Assembly: GCF_024346355.1 (NCBI RefSeq)
Contig: NZ_JAGQCU010000008.1
Span: forward strand, 54,523 to 118,522
Source: Cyanobium sp. ATX 6A2
GTDB taxonomy: Bacteria; Cyanobacteriota; Cyanobacteriia; PCC-6307; Cyanobiaceae
DNA length: 64,000 nucleotides
Direction of reading: 5' to 3'
A program made the translations under genes and the position numbers. The notes under the pieces are model-generated. The model had not been told where the DNA came from. It saw only the letters and a list, made by a program, of their open reading frames with translations, and ran no database searches. Below, piece after piece: positions 55,972-63,834 of this stretch (positions are counted from its first letter, which is position 1; every line of letters starts with the position of its first letter).

Positions 55972-57381
55972 TCAGGTGGGGATTTCGGCGAGGGGGTCCA
56001 GGTCGGGCCCTCCGCTGTTGTCGCGCAGCGCCACCCGCAGCAGGATCGGCGCCAGGAACGTGGTGCCGATCACCATCAACAGGATGGCGGCCTCCAGGGG
56101 CTTGGTGAGCAGTCCGGCCTGGGTGCCCAGACCCAGGAAGATCAGGCCCACCTCGCCGCGGGGCATCATCCCCAGACCAACCACCAGCCGGTTGGTCTTC
56201 TCCTTGCTGATGTAGCTCCAGCCGGTGACCACCTTGCCGGCGATCGCCACCACCAGCAGGAAGGCGGCCATGATCAGCCCCTCGCGGTTGTCGGGGTTGA
56301 GGGGATTGAGCACCCCCAGGTCCATGCCGGTGCCGATCAGCACGAAGAAGATGGTGGCGAACAGGGCCACCAGGGGCTTCACGGCGGCATCGATGTCGTG
56401 GGTGTGCTTCGAGCCGCTGAGGATCAGGCCAGCCGCGAAGGCGCCCAGGGCGGCCTCCAGGCCAATCGCCTGGGCGGCGAAGCAGCACAGCGAGAGCACC
56501 ACGAAGGAGGCCACCACCACCTCGCCGGGAGCCTTGAGCCGGTCGAGCAGCCAGTCGAAGCCGGGAGCGGCGGTGCGGCTGAGAAACAGGGCGGCGGCCA
56601 CGAACACCCCGGCGGCGGCCACCAGCTTGAGCAGCGGCCCGAAGGTGAAGGCCCCGCCACCGGCCAGGCTCACCACCACCGCCAGGATCACGATGCCGAG
56701 GATGTCATCTAGCACGGCGGCGCCGATCACAGTCTGGCCTTCGCGGGTCTTGAGAAACTTCAGCTCCCCGAACACGCTGGCGGTGATGCCGATCGACGTG
56801 GCGGTCATCGCCGCCCCGGCGAAGATCGCCGGGATCAGCGGCACGTCAAAGAGGTAGTAGAGGCCGGCCGTGCCCAGGGCGAAGGGCAGCACCACCCCGG
56901 TCACCGCCACGGTGGTGGCCTGCATGCCCACCGCCACCAGTTCGTCGAGCTCGCTCTCCAGGCCGGTGAGGAAGAGCAGAGCGAACAGGCCGATCTCGGA
57001 AAGCGCCGTGAGGTTGGGGAAGGTTTCGGTGTAGATCTCCTGCACGGTGTCCGGCGAGACCTCAGCCAGGGAGCCCACCAGCGACAACAGCCAGGCGCTC
57101 AGCTGGGCCTGGGTTTCGGGGGGCACGATCAGGTGCAGACCGGACACGCCGATGAGCACGCCGGCGACCAGTTCGCCCAGGATCGTGGGCAGCTGGATGC
57201 GCACCATCAGCTCGGCCAGCAGGCGCGCCGCCACGAAGATCACCAGGAATTCCCCAACCCCGATGAGGGTTTCAACCACCTCGATCTGGTGGTTGCCCAC
57301 CTCCAGCAGCAGCGATGGAGCCATGGCCAGGGCGGGCATCGGTGACAGCGGCATCGGCAAAAGAGCCATGGGCAACTGCAT
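55972..57381 (-). CDS. CPA2-family cation:proton antiporter (KefB/NapA type)
   Basis: A 469-residue membrane protein with about 12 hydrophobic segments. 'LTGLESELDELVAVGMQATTVAVTGVVLPF' follows TM4, 'MTATSIGITASVFGEL' is the broken-helix region, 'AAVLDDILGIVILAVVV' holds the family DD pair, and 'KVVTGW' is near the end. It exchanges sodium or potassium for protons. No TrkA-type regulatory domain is present. The start is uncertain: 57381 (MQLPMALL) or internal Met codons up to 57327 are plausible; the family's first helix starts soon after. It is divergent from glycogen phosphorylase. Confidence 0.85.
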   Translation of the reverse strand: MQLPMALLPMPLSPMPALAMAPSLLLEVGNHQIEVVETLIGVGEFLVIFVAARLLAELMVRIQLPTILGELVAGVLIGVSGLHLIVPPETQAQLSAWLLSLVGSLAEVSPDTVQEIYTETFPNLTALSEIGLFALLFLTGLESELDELVAVGMQATTVAVTGVVLPFALGTAGLYYLFDVPLIPAIFAGAAMTATSIGITASVFGELKFLKTREGQTVIGAAVLDDILGIVILAVVVSLAGGGAFTFGPLLKLVAAAGVFVAAALFLSRTAAPGFDWLLDRLKAPGEVVVASFVVLSLCCFAAQAIGLEAALGAFAAGLILSGSKHTHDIDAAVKPLVALFATIFFVLIGTGMDLGVLNPLNPDNREGLIMAAFLLVVAIAGKVVTGWSYISKEKTNRLVVGLGMMPRGEVGLIFLGLGTQAGLLTKPLEAAILLMVIGTTFLAPILLRVALRDNSGGPDLDPLAEIPT

Positions 57382-57548
57382 GGGCAGCAACAGGGACGGC
57401 GAGAGCGGGCCCGACCTTAAGGCGATTGGCGGCAAGGCAGCCAGGCGCCCGGGCAGGTCGCGTGCCGGTGTTCGCTTGCTGATCACTAGCCGCCGGAGGG
57501 GGTTGGCCGTGGCAGCCGTGGCTACGGTCCGCAAAGTGCAGGTGTGGC

Positions 57549-60119
57549 ATGACGCAGGCAAACCCGATCACAGCGATCCCCTCCGAGCGGCCCAGCCCCA
57601 GCCGACCGGCCAACCTGCGCCTGCCGACTCCGGGCTGTTACGCCGACCCTCCCCGCAGCGGTCTCAGCGCCAGCGAGGTGTTCGACGGCATGACCGAGCA
57701 CCTCTTCTACACACTCGGCAAGCTCGCCCCCACCGCCAGTCGCCACGACCTCTACATGGCGCTCAGCTACGCGGTGCGCGACCGGCTGATGACCCGCTAC
57801 CTGGCCGGCCTGGAGGCCCTGCGCAAAACCCCCACCCGCGTGGTGGCCTACCTGTCAGCCGAGTTCCTGATCGGCCCCCAGCTGGGCAACAACCTGCTGA
57901 TGCTCGGCATCCAGGAGGCGGCGGCTGAGGCCCTGAAGGGATTCGGCATCCAGGACATCGGCGAGATCCTCGATGTGGAGGAGGAACCGGGACTGGGCAA
58001 CGGAGGCCTCGGGCGCCTGGCGGCCTGCTTCCTGGAATCGCTGGCCTCCCTGGAGATCCCGGCCACCGGCTACGGCATCCGCTACGAGTTCGGGATCTTC
58101 GATCAGCTGATCCGCCACGGCTGGCAGGTGGAGATCACCGACAAATGGCTCAAGGGCGGCTGGCCCTGGGAGCTGCCCCAGCCCGATCAGGCCTGCTTCG
58201 TGGGCTTCGGCGGCCGCACCGAGACCTACCGCGACGAGGACGACGTGCTGCGCAGCCGCTGGATCCCGGCCGAGCACGCCATCGGCGTCCCCCACGATGT
58301 GCCGGTGCTGGGCTACCGGGTGAACACCTGCGACCGCCTGCGGCTGTGGCGGGCCGACGCCACCGAGAGCTTCGACTTCTACGCCTTCAACATCGGCGAC
58401 TACTACGGCGCCGTGGAGGAGAAGGTGGGCAGCGAAACCCTCTCCAAGGTGCTCTATCCCAACGACGGCACCGATGAGGGCCGGCGCCTGCGGCTCAAGC
58501 AGCAGCACTTCTTCGTGAGCTGCTCGCTCCAGGACATGATCCGCAGCCTCGAAGCCCGCGGCATTCCCGTGCAGGAGTTCCCCCAGCACTGGGCCGTGCA
58601 GCTCAACGACACCCACCCCTCGATCGCGGTGCCGGAACTGATGCGGCTGCTGCTCGATGAGAAGCGCCTCGAGTGGGACCAGGCCTGGGCGATCACCACC
58701 GCCTCCCTCGCCTATACCAACCACACCCTGCTGCCGGAGGCGCTGGAGAAGTGGGGCGTGGACCTGATGGGTGCGCTGCTGCCGCGCCATCTGGAGATCA
58801 TCTACGAGATCAACCGCCGTTTTCTGCAACAGGTGCGGCTGAGCTACCCCGGTGACAACCAGGTGCTGCGCCGGGTGTCGATCATCGATGAGGACGGCCC
58901 GAAGACGGTGCGCATGGCCCACCTGGCCACGATCGGCAGCCACCACGTGAACGGTGTGGCGGCCATGCACAGCGATCTGGTGAAGCGCAATCTGTTCCCT
59001 GATTTCGCGGCCATGTGGCCACAGAAGTTCACCAATGTCACCAACGGAGTCACCCCGCGACGCTGGCTGGCCCTCGCCAACCCTCGCCTCACCCGCCTGA
59101 TCACCGAGGCCATCGGCGATGGCTGGGTGAAGGACCTCGACCAGCTGCGTCAGCTGGAGGCCTATGCCGACGACGACGGCTTCCTGGAGCGCTGGGGAAA
59201 CACCAAGCTGGCGGTGAAAACCCACCTGGCTCAGTACATCGAGCGTCACACCGGCGTGCTGGTTGATCCGGCATCGCTGTTCGACGTGCAGGTGAAACGC
59301 ATCCACGAATACAAGCGCCAGCACCTCAACGCCCTGCAGGTGATTGCCCACTACCTGCGCATCAAGAGCGGCGCCGGCGACAATCTGCCACCACGCACCG
59401 TGATCTTCGGCGGCAAGGCGGCACCGGGCTACTACATGGCCAAGCTGATCATCCGCTTCATCAACGGCATCGCCGACACGGTGAACGCCGATCCCGACAT
59501 GGACGGGCGTCTGCGCGTGATCTTCCTGTCCGATTACAGCGTCAAGCTGGGCGAGAAGGTGTATCCGGCCACTGATCTCTCTGAGCAGATCTCCACTGCT
59601 GGCAAGGAGGCCTCAGGCACCGGCAACATGAAGTTCGCCATGAACGGAGCGCTCACGATCGGCACTCTCGATGGCGCCAACGTGGAGATCCTCGAGCAGG
59701 TGGGTGCCGAGAACTTCTTCCTGTTCGGCCGCACCACCGAGCAGATCGCCGAACTGCGGGCCGAGGGCTACCGGCCCTGGGAGTGGATCAGCTCGATCCC
59801 CGAGCTGGGGGAGGTGCTGCGCCTGATCGAGCAGGGCCACTTCAGCGACGGCGACGGCGACCTGTTCCGGCCGCTGCTGCAGAACCTCACCGGTCAGGAC
59901 CCCTTCTACGTGCTGGCCGATTTCGAGGACTACGTGCGGGCCCAGAACGCGGTGAACCAGGCCTGGGCCGATCCCCGGGGCTGGAACCGCATGGCCCTGC
60001 TCAATTCCGCCCGCACTGGCTTTTTCTCCTCCGACCGCTCGATCCGCGAATACGCCGAGCGCATCTGGGACGCCCAGCCCTATCCGGTGACGATCACCTG
60101 CGAGATGGATCAGCCCTGA
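57549..60119 (+). CDS. glgP: Glycogen/starch/alpha-glucan phosphorylase
   Basis: GlgP releases glucose 1-phosphate from storage glycogen. The 856-residue product has the complete family core: 'EEEPGLGNGGLGRLAACFLESLA' near residues 140-162, 'NDTHPSIAVPELMR', 'KRIHEYKRQHLNAL', 'KLIIRFIN' and the PLP-lysine segment 'ASGTGNMKFAMNG'. Length is slightly above the usual 815-845 because of a short N-terminal extension. It is divergent from the CPA2 antiporter across 167 bases. A hairpin sits just after its stop. Confidence 0.96.
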   Translation: MTQANPITAIPSERPSPSRPANLRLPTPGCYADPPRSGLSASEVFDGMTEHLFYTLGKLAPTASRHDLYMALSYAVRDRLMTRYLAGLEALRKTPTRVVAYLSAEFLIGPQLGNNLLMLGIQEAAAEALKGFGIQDIGEILDVEEEPGLGNGGLGRLAACFLESLASLEIPATGYGIRYEFGIFDQLIRHGWQVEITDKWLKGGWPWELPQPDQACFVGFGGRTETYRDEDDVLRSRWIPAEHAIGVPHDVPVLGYRVNTCDRLRLWRADATESFDFYAFNIGDYYGAVEEKVGSETLSKVLYPNDGTDEGRRLRLKQQHFFVSCSLQDMIRSLEARGIPVQEFPQHWAVQLNDTHPSIAVPELMRLLLDEKRLEWDQAWAITTASLAYTNHTLLPEALEKWGVDLMGALLPRHLEIIYEINRRFLQQVRLSYPGDNQVLRRVSIIDEDGPKTVRMAHLATIGSHHVNGVAAMHSDLVKRNLFPDFAAMWPQKFTNVTNGVTPRRWLALANPRLTRLITEAIGDGWVKDLDQLRQLEAYADDDGFLERWGNTKLAVKTHLAQYIERHTGVLVDPASLFDVQVKRIHEYKRQHLNALQVIAHYLRIKSGAGDNLPPRTVIFGGKAAPGYYMAKLIIRFINGIADTVNADPDMDGRLRVIFLSDYSVKLGEKVYPATDLSEQISTAGKEASGTGNMKFAMNGALTIGTLDGANVEILEQVGAENFFLFGRTTEQIAELRAEGYRPWEWISSIPELGEVLRLIEQGHFSDGDGDLFRPLLQNLTGQDPFYVLADFEDYVRAQNAVNQAWADPRGWNRMALLNSARTGFFSSDRSIREYAERIWDAQPYPVTITCEMDQP

Positions 60120-60125
60120 GCGGGC

Positions 60126-60605
60126 TCAGCCCCGATCGGGCAGATCGGGGGTCTGGTGCAGCAGCCGGTTGAGCCGTAGCCGGTCGGCGTTGAGCGGGTC
60201 GGGGGCCAGCTCCCCGGCCTGCTCGCGGAAGGTGCGCTCCACCTCCTCGGGTACACGCACATCGAAGATGCGCTCCATCAGCGCTTCGATCGAGAACAGG
60301 TGGGCGTTGATGTTCTCCAGGTCGGCCAGGGCCTGCTGCATGGCGTCGGGCTCTGTGTCCGCCTCGGTCGAGACGGCGGCAGCCGAAGCAGCCTCAGCCG
60401 GAGCATCGGCTGAGGGCTGGGCCTCGCTGGCGTCCTGGCGCTTCTGCAGCTCCTCCATCACCCGACCGGCGAGGGTGCGGAACGACTGCAGGGCAGCCCA
60501 GTTGAGCTCCTGCTGCTGGCGCAGGGTGGGATTCTCGCGGATCAGTCGGTCGTGCTCCCGATAGAAACGCTGGCAATCAGGGCACTGGCAGGGCTCTTCG
60601 GGCAC
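60126..60605 (-). CDS. Hypothetical protein with N-terminal Cys-x-Cys-x2-Cys
   Basis: A 159-residue protein opening 'VPEEPCQCPDCQRFYREHDR', which could bind zinc or an Fe-S cluster, followed by helical regions and a long Ala/Glu/Ser-rich acidic linker (residues about 60-90), then 'NAHLFSIEALMERIFDVRVPEEVERTF'. I recognise no family. GTG at 60605 is chosen because GGGAG precedes it; TTG at 60626 is less likely. It is convergent with glgP. Confidence 0.58.
   Translation of the reverse strand: MPEEPCQCPDCQRFYREHDRLIRENPTLRQQQELNWAALQSFRTLAGRVMEELQKRQDASEAQPSADAPAEAASAAAVSTEADTEPDAMQQALADLENINAHLFSIEALMERIFDVRVPEEVERTFREQAGELAPDPLNADRLRLNRLLHQTPDLPDRG
60130..60150. terminator. Hairpin between convergent glgP and hypothetical gene
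   Basis: CCCCGATC at 60130-60137 pairs perfectly with GATCGGGG at 60143-60150, leaving a five-base loop. It starts 11 bases after the glgP stop and lies inside the last codons of the convergent gene. No U-run follows in either direction, so it is only a candidate for a bidirectional terminator or an mRNA-stabilising end. Confidence 0.35.
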
Positions 60606-60652
60606 CGAGCTCCCTATCCGTCGCAACCCCCATCATGGCATCAGGGATCACT

Positions 60653-60952
60653 TCAGGTGGCCGTTTCGTCGGATTCGTCGGCGGCTGGCAGGGGGATCTC
60701 GATTGAGGTCACCACGTTGATCACGTCGCGCAGGCGCATCGAATCGGCAAACCAGCCCATGGCCTGCTCGGTGTCGCCGCGGCGCTCGGCATCACAGGCC
60801 TGCTCCTCGTGGGCTTCGATCAGCAGGGCCAGCCAGCAGAGACACCGGGCCTGAACCACCGAGAGGTCGAGTTCATCGGGCTGACTGTCGAGGATTCGCT
60901 CGGTTTCCTGCTGAACCAGAAGACGCAGCCTGAGATCGTGCAGCTGGGTCAT
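60653..60952 (-). CDS. Hypothetical helical protein
   Basis: A 99-residue, probably all-helical protein: 'DLRLRLLVQQETERIL', 'SVVQARCLCWLALLIEAHEEQACDAERRGD' and 'GWFADSMRLRDVINVVTSIEI'. Two cysteines lie close together in 'RCLCW', and the second helix carries several acidic residues. Codon use matches the surroundings. I recognise no family. ATG at 60952 is chosen over a GTG at 60973. It is upstream of the Cys-rich hypothetical gene on the same strand, 47 bases apart, so the two may form an operon. Confidence 0.55.
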   Translation of the reverse strand: MTQLHDLRLRLLVQQETERILDSQPDELDLSVVQARCLCWLALLIEAHEEQACDAERRGDTEQAMGWFADSMRLRDVINVVTSIEIPLPAADESDETAT

Positions 60953-61104
60953 CGGGGTGAAGTGCCTGGGCACACGCTAGCGGCGGTGGCCGTTTCCTCC
61001 ACCGCACTACAGGTAGTGTTCACTACCGGAACGCTGCGAACATCTCAGAGCAGGTGACACCAGCAGAGCTTCTGCTCAGGGTGCGGATGCTATCCGCTGC
61101 GCTG

Positions 61105-61316
61105 ATGCCCCATCCCCCGATCGAGTCCTGGAGCGTCCAGCCCTTGAGCGGGACCCTGGGCATCCTGGTGCTGGGCTTTGTGGTGGCCGCCCTGCCCCAG
61201 ATCGGCGTGGCCCCGAACATCGTGGGCCTGGCCTTCGGGCTGGTGCTCGGGTCGCTGGCCGCGAGTTGGCGGGCGAGCAGCTGCGCGAGTGGGTGGCGGG
61301 CCTCGAGCGCCGCTGA
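61105..61316 (+). pseudogene. Small membrane protein, apparent frameshift
   Basis: From ATG 61105 the frame encodes 'MPHPPIESWSVQPLSG', then a hydrophobic segment ('LGILVLGFVVAALPQIGVAPNIVGLAFGLVLGSLA') and loses sense after about 61258, reading Ser/Ala/Arg-rich residues to 61380. In the frame one base back, 61257-61316 reads 'GRELAGEQLREWVAGLERR' plus stop, a convincing amphipathic end that completes the protein. A single-base gain or loss near 61250-61260 would explain this. It could be a true mutation or a sequencing error. Confidence 0.4.
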
Positions 61317-61376
61317 GCGCAGCGCCTCAGGGCAAGTTCATCCGAACGTACGCCGATTCCAGCCCCACAGGTCGCC

Positions 61377-61559
61377 CTAGGCGGCGGCGAATTCGATGTA
61401 GGTACGGGCGGCGGCCGGCACCCCCAGCTGCTCCTCGATCAGGCCGCAGAGATCGTCACTCACGGCGGCGGTGATCTGGGGCGAGGCGGCAAACGTCATC
61501 GCCAAGGCTGGCAGGCCCGCACTGCCGTGGATCATCCGGTGGAATGGAGGCTCGTTCAC
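61377..61559 (-). pseudogene. MIF / phenylpyruvate tautomerase-like remnant
   Basis: A 60-codon ORF whose middle and end ('LAMTFAAS', then 'SDDLCGLIEEQLGVPAARTYIEF' with one extra Ala) resemble the second half of macrophage-migration-inhibitory-factor-like tautomerases. In that family 'MTFxGS' is followed by about 15 residues, then a helix and 'RIYIxFxD'. Here the N-terminal catalytic proline part, the central strand and the C-terminal 'GWNGSTF' end are missing. It looks like a gene remnant. The match is by eye only. Confidence 0.42.
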
Positions 61560-61592
61560 CCGGACCCGCGGCGCCCCGTCGCTCCCACTGCC

Positions 61593-62012
61593 ATGGATGC
61601 CGCCAGCCTGCAGGCCCTGTTCACCAAGCCCTACGGCGCCCCCGGCCCCAGCGCCGAGCAGTGGCGGGCGCTATACGACGCGGCCGTGCACTTCCAGGAC
61701 CCCACCCAGGAGCACCACGGCATCGACGCCTATCTGAAGGCCCAGGAGGACCTGCTCCAGCGCTGTGACGACGTGCTGCTCAAGCCCGGCGCCATCGCCA
61801 TCACGGGCGCCACCGCCTTCGTGGAATGGGAAATGGGGCTGAAGATCAAGGGGGTGGAGTTCATCTATCCCGGCGCCACGCGCCTGCTGCTCAACGACGC
61901 GGACAAGATCGTGGATCACCGCGACTACTTCGATTTCGTGGGTCCCACCTTCGGCCCGGTGCCGGTGCTGGGGGGATTCGTGCGCTGGCTCTACCGGCGC
62001 TTCGTGAGCTGA
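61593..62012 (+). CDS. NTF2-like / SnoaL-type protein
   Basis: A 139-residue protein with the cone-shaped NTF2-like pattern: an N-terminal helix pair ('SAEQWRALYDAAVHFQDPTQEHHGIDAYLKAQEDLL'), then strands 'AIAITGATAFVEWEMGLKIKGVEFIYPGATRLLL' and 'IVDHRDYFDF'. The aspartates in 'FQDPTQE' and 'HRDYFD' resemble those lining the pocket in related nuclear-transport-factor-2 family hydrolase/isomerase-like proteins. No precise function can be given. ATG at 61593 is preferred; upstream frames are not conserved-looking. The CDF gene follows by six bases. Confidence 0.65.
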   Translation: MDAASLQALFTKPYGAPGPSAEQWRALYDAAVHFQDPTQEHHGIDAYLKAQEDLLQRCDDVLLKPGAIAITGATAFVEWEMGLKIKGVEFIYPGATRLLLNDADKIVDHRDYFDFVGPTFGPVPVLGGFVRWLYRRFVS

Positions 62013-62018
62013 AGGCCG

Positions 62019-62618
62019 ATGCCTGATTGCGCCTGCGACTCCGCCACCGCCGCACAGCTGCAGCGGCGCACCCTCTGGTGGGTGCTGCTGATCAACGCCG
62101 CCATGTTCGTCGTTGAACTCGGCTGGGGTATCCGCGCCGAATCCATCGCCCTGATCGCCGATTCCCTCGACATGCTTGCCGATGCCGGCGTGTATGCCCT
62201 GGCCCTGCTGGCCGTGGGGCGGGGCCTGCGGCGGCAGCGCCGCGCCGCCGCCGTCAGCGGCATCCTGCAGATCGGCCTGGCCCTCCTGGTGCTGGCAGAT
62301 GTGCTGCGCCGCACCCTGCAGGGCAGTGAGCCGGTGAGCGGGTTGATGATGGGCGTGGGCCTGCTGGCGCTGACGGCCAACCTGCTCTGTCTGGCGCTGG
62401 TGTTCCGTCACCGCCGCGCCGGTATCCACATGCGCGCCTCGCTGATCTTCTCCAGCAACGACACCCTCGCCAACCTCGGCGTGATCTTCTCCGGCCTGCT
62501 GGTGGCCCTGCTCGGCAGCCCCCTGCCCGACCTGATCATCGGCCTGGCCATCGGCCTGCTGGTGCTGAGCGGCGGGCTGCGGATCCTCCAGGAGGTGCGC
62601 CTGAGCGCCACGGGCTGA
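62019..62618 (+). CDS. Cation diffusion facilitator family transporter
   Basis: A 199-residue membrane protein with six hydrophobic segments: 'WWVLLINAAMFVVELGWG' (TM1), 'SIALIADSLDMLADAGVYALALLAV' (TM2, with the metal-site acidic residues), then four more ending 'IGLAIGLLVLSGGLRIL'. TM5 has 'SSNDTLANLGVIFSGLLVALLG', which keeps the N/D pair of the transport site. The C-terminal cytoplasmic dimerisation domain typical of CDF proteins is absent, so this is a short form. The N-terminus has a Cys pair ('PDCACDS'). It probably exports zinc, cobalt or similar divalent metals. Confidence 0.8.
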   Translation: MPDCACDSATAAQLQRRTLWWVLLINAAMFVVELGWGIRAESIALIADSLDMLADAGVYALALLAVGRGLRRQRRAAAVSGILQIGLALLVLADVLRRTLQGSEPVSGLMMGVGLLALTANLLCLALVFRHRRAGIHMRASLIFSSNDTLANLGVIFSGLLVALLGSPLPDLIIGLAIGLLVLSGGLRILQEVRLSATG

Positions 62619-62941
62619 GCCTGCAGAGCAGCAGACGTTGCTGGCGGGACTGGAACCCGCGACCGAAGGCTCAGAACACCCCGAGTCGCTTGCAGCGCAG
62701 TGGATCCACAAAAAGCTGCGCACATCGAGCAGGCAGCCAACCTGAGCCCAGTTCGGATGCCCCCTCCCGATGCGAACTGCGCGCGGAGCTGATCCGGTTT
62801 TGAAAACCCCTCCCGGCTGATCCCTGCAAAGGTGGGGCCCGCAGGCCACTGTGAGGCGGGAGCCGTTGATTGAACAGCCTGGGCAGGCTGTCAACATTTC
62901 TGCTGCAGTTACCTTAGAGCAACGCCACTACTGGATCCCAC
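62619..62941. other. Gene-poor stretch after the CDF gene
   Basis: About 320 bases without a convincing gene. It contains the tRNA T-arm-like hairpin (62644-62660) and ends in more AT-rich sequence (for example 62892-62918). Open frames here are short and show no family resemblance. It may be the scar of an integrated element, which is inference only. Confidence 0.5.
62644..62660 (-). other. tRNA T-arm-like remnant
   Basis: Read on the minus strand this is a five-base-pair stem GCGGG/CCCGC around a seven-base loop TTCCAGT, the shape and near-sequence of a tRNA T-arm, followed by CAGCAAC. No matching 5' tRNA half or anticodon arm was found upstream on that strand. tRNA 3' ends are common integration sites for mobile DNA, so an att-like scar is possible. 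Confidence 0.4.
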
Positions 62942-63121
62942 TTGAAGAAGCTTGCCGGGCCTTTGCGCAGAGCCTTGATCTATGGCGTAATCAGTTATTC
63001 TGGCCTTGTTCTGATCAACAACTCTGAGCTGAATCTTCCCAACATGTGGATCGTATATCTGCCAATGTTTATCGGCGTTTACGTGGCAACGCAGTGGCTA
63101 GACAGGAAGATTGGAGACTGA
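62942..63121 (+). CDS. Small membrane protein, TTG start
   Basis: A 59-residue ORF with a TTG start: a basic N-terminus ('KKLAGPLRRALIYG'), a first hydrophobic segment ('VISYSGLVLI'), 'NNSELNLPN', then a second segment ('MWIVYLPMFIGVYVATQWL') and a charged end 'DRKIGD'. No earlier in-frame start exists (in-frame TAG at 62915). Composition is much less GC-rich than neighbouring genes. It resembles small two-helix membrane proteins. The hydropathy and the basic/acidic ends favour a real gene, but the start codon and the lack of a known family keep the confidence low. Confidence 0.45.
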   Translation: MKKLAGPLRRALIYGVISYSGLVLINNSELNLPNMWIVYLPMFIGVYVATQWLDRKIGD

Positions 63122-63592
63122 GGGCTTCAGGATTGGGCGCATCGTCGTCCATACCCCAGGCAGCAGGCCAGGCCTAACCCCAACAGCAGGGACTTAATGC
63201 TTCTCGACCTGTCAAGAGCTCGCAGCACGCTGCCCGAAGGCTGGCGCTTGGGCCCTCCACAGAGGCCTGCCAACACGCCCGAACCCGACCGTCCGTCCCT
63301 CACTGCCTCCCGCAGGCCTGCGGCAGCTGCGCAGCTTGGTGCAACTGGCTGGGTTGTGCACGCCGGGCTACGGCGCCATGAACAACAACGTCCCAGCTCG
63401 CAGCATTGGTTCTCGGCCGAGATCGGTGCTCTGGACGCAGCAGCGATGGCTGGCGTTGCGGCAGCCAACCTGTGGACACGAGCATCTCGGTGTCGACAGG
63501 CGGCGTCGAGGCTCGACGGGTTGAACCGAGGGCCCGACCCGCGCCGCGCTCGTTACATCCTGTTACAGTCCACGCAACACTCTGTCACCTCC
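63122..63592. other. Gene-poor stretch before hli with a regulatory box
   Basis: About 470 bases with no convincing gene. Frames on both strands are open over much of it (for example 63197-63592 plus), but their translations are Arg/Ala/Ser-rich and lack structure. The 3' end carries the HLR1-like box (63552-63569) of the hli promoter. The middle may hold a leader RNA or decayed DNA; nothing else is supported. Confidence 0.5.
63552..63569 (+). promoter_or_regulatory. HLR1-like RpaB binding site upstream of hli
   Basis: Two direct repeats GTTACA lie at 63552-63557 and 63562-63567, one helical turn apart (GTTACATC, then two bases, then GTTACAGT). The published HLR1 box is two (G/T)TTACA(T/A)(T/A) repeats separated by two bases and is bound by the response regulator RpaB in cyanobacteria. 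Both cores match perfectly; the flanking A/T positions deviate at three of four. The box ends 23 bases before the hli start codon, placing it in the core promoter. Confidence 0.68.
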
Positions 63593-63736
63593 ATGGCCGA
63601 CATCACTCCCCGCTTCGGGTTCAGCGCCTTCGCCGAAACCTGGAATGGTCGCCTGGCCATGCTCGGCTTCGTGATCGGCCTCGGCACCGAGCTGCTCACC
63701 GGCCAGGGCATCCTCTCCCAGATCGGCCTGGGTTGA
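63593..63736 (+). CDS. hli: High light-inducible protein (Hli/Scp)
   Basis: A 47-residue single-helix chlorophyll-binding protein. 'FGFSAFAETWNGRLAMLGFVIGLGTELLTG' (residues 8-37) holds the chlorophyll-binding core 'E-x2-N-x-R-x-AM' and the GxxxG helix packing, then 'QGILSQIGL', the usual end. Hlips protect and help assemble photosystem components during high light. The ATG at 63593 is chosen; the in-frame extension to 63197 is not conserved. An HLR1-like box lies just upstream. The gene sits directly before an insertion-sequence end. Confidence 0.93.
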   Translation: MADITPRFGFSAFAETWNGRLAMLGFVIGLGTELLTGQGILSQIGLG

Positions 63737-63741
63737 TCGCC

Positions 63742-63834
63742 ATGTCCGCTACTTACTCCACCGCCATGGTGGCCTCCGTGCTGTCCCGCCCCAGCGACCC
63801 CCCCAGTGTCAGCAAAGAAGTCCGCTCGGTCTGA
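63742..63834 (+). CDS. Possible small ORF after hli
   Basis: Thirty codons starting at ATG 63742, five bases after the hli stop, encoding a Ser/Val/Pro-rich peptide. Codon use is compatible with the genome, but there is no ribosome-binding site and no recognised family. Its stop (63832-63834) coincides with the proposed left end of the insertion sequence, so it could be the start of a gene cut by the insertion. Confidence 0.28.
   Translation: MSATYSTAMVASVLSRPSDPPSVSKEVRSV

Noticed and set aside
61671..62897. Long minus-strand frame opposite the CDF and NTF2-like genes
   Set aside because: His/Gln-rich low-complexity translation typical of antisense shadows in GC-rich coding DNA.
63336..63524. 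Small ORF with several basic residues before hli
   Set aside because: No ribosome-binding site, biased low-complexity translation, and overlapped by equally open frames.
63197..63592. Long in-frame N-terminal extension of hli
   Set aside because: The translation is Arg/Ala/Pro-rich without structure, and Hli proteins of this type start just before the conserved helix; the HLR1-like box lies inside it.
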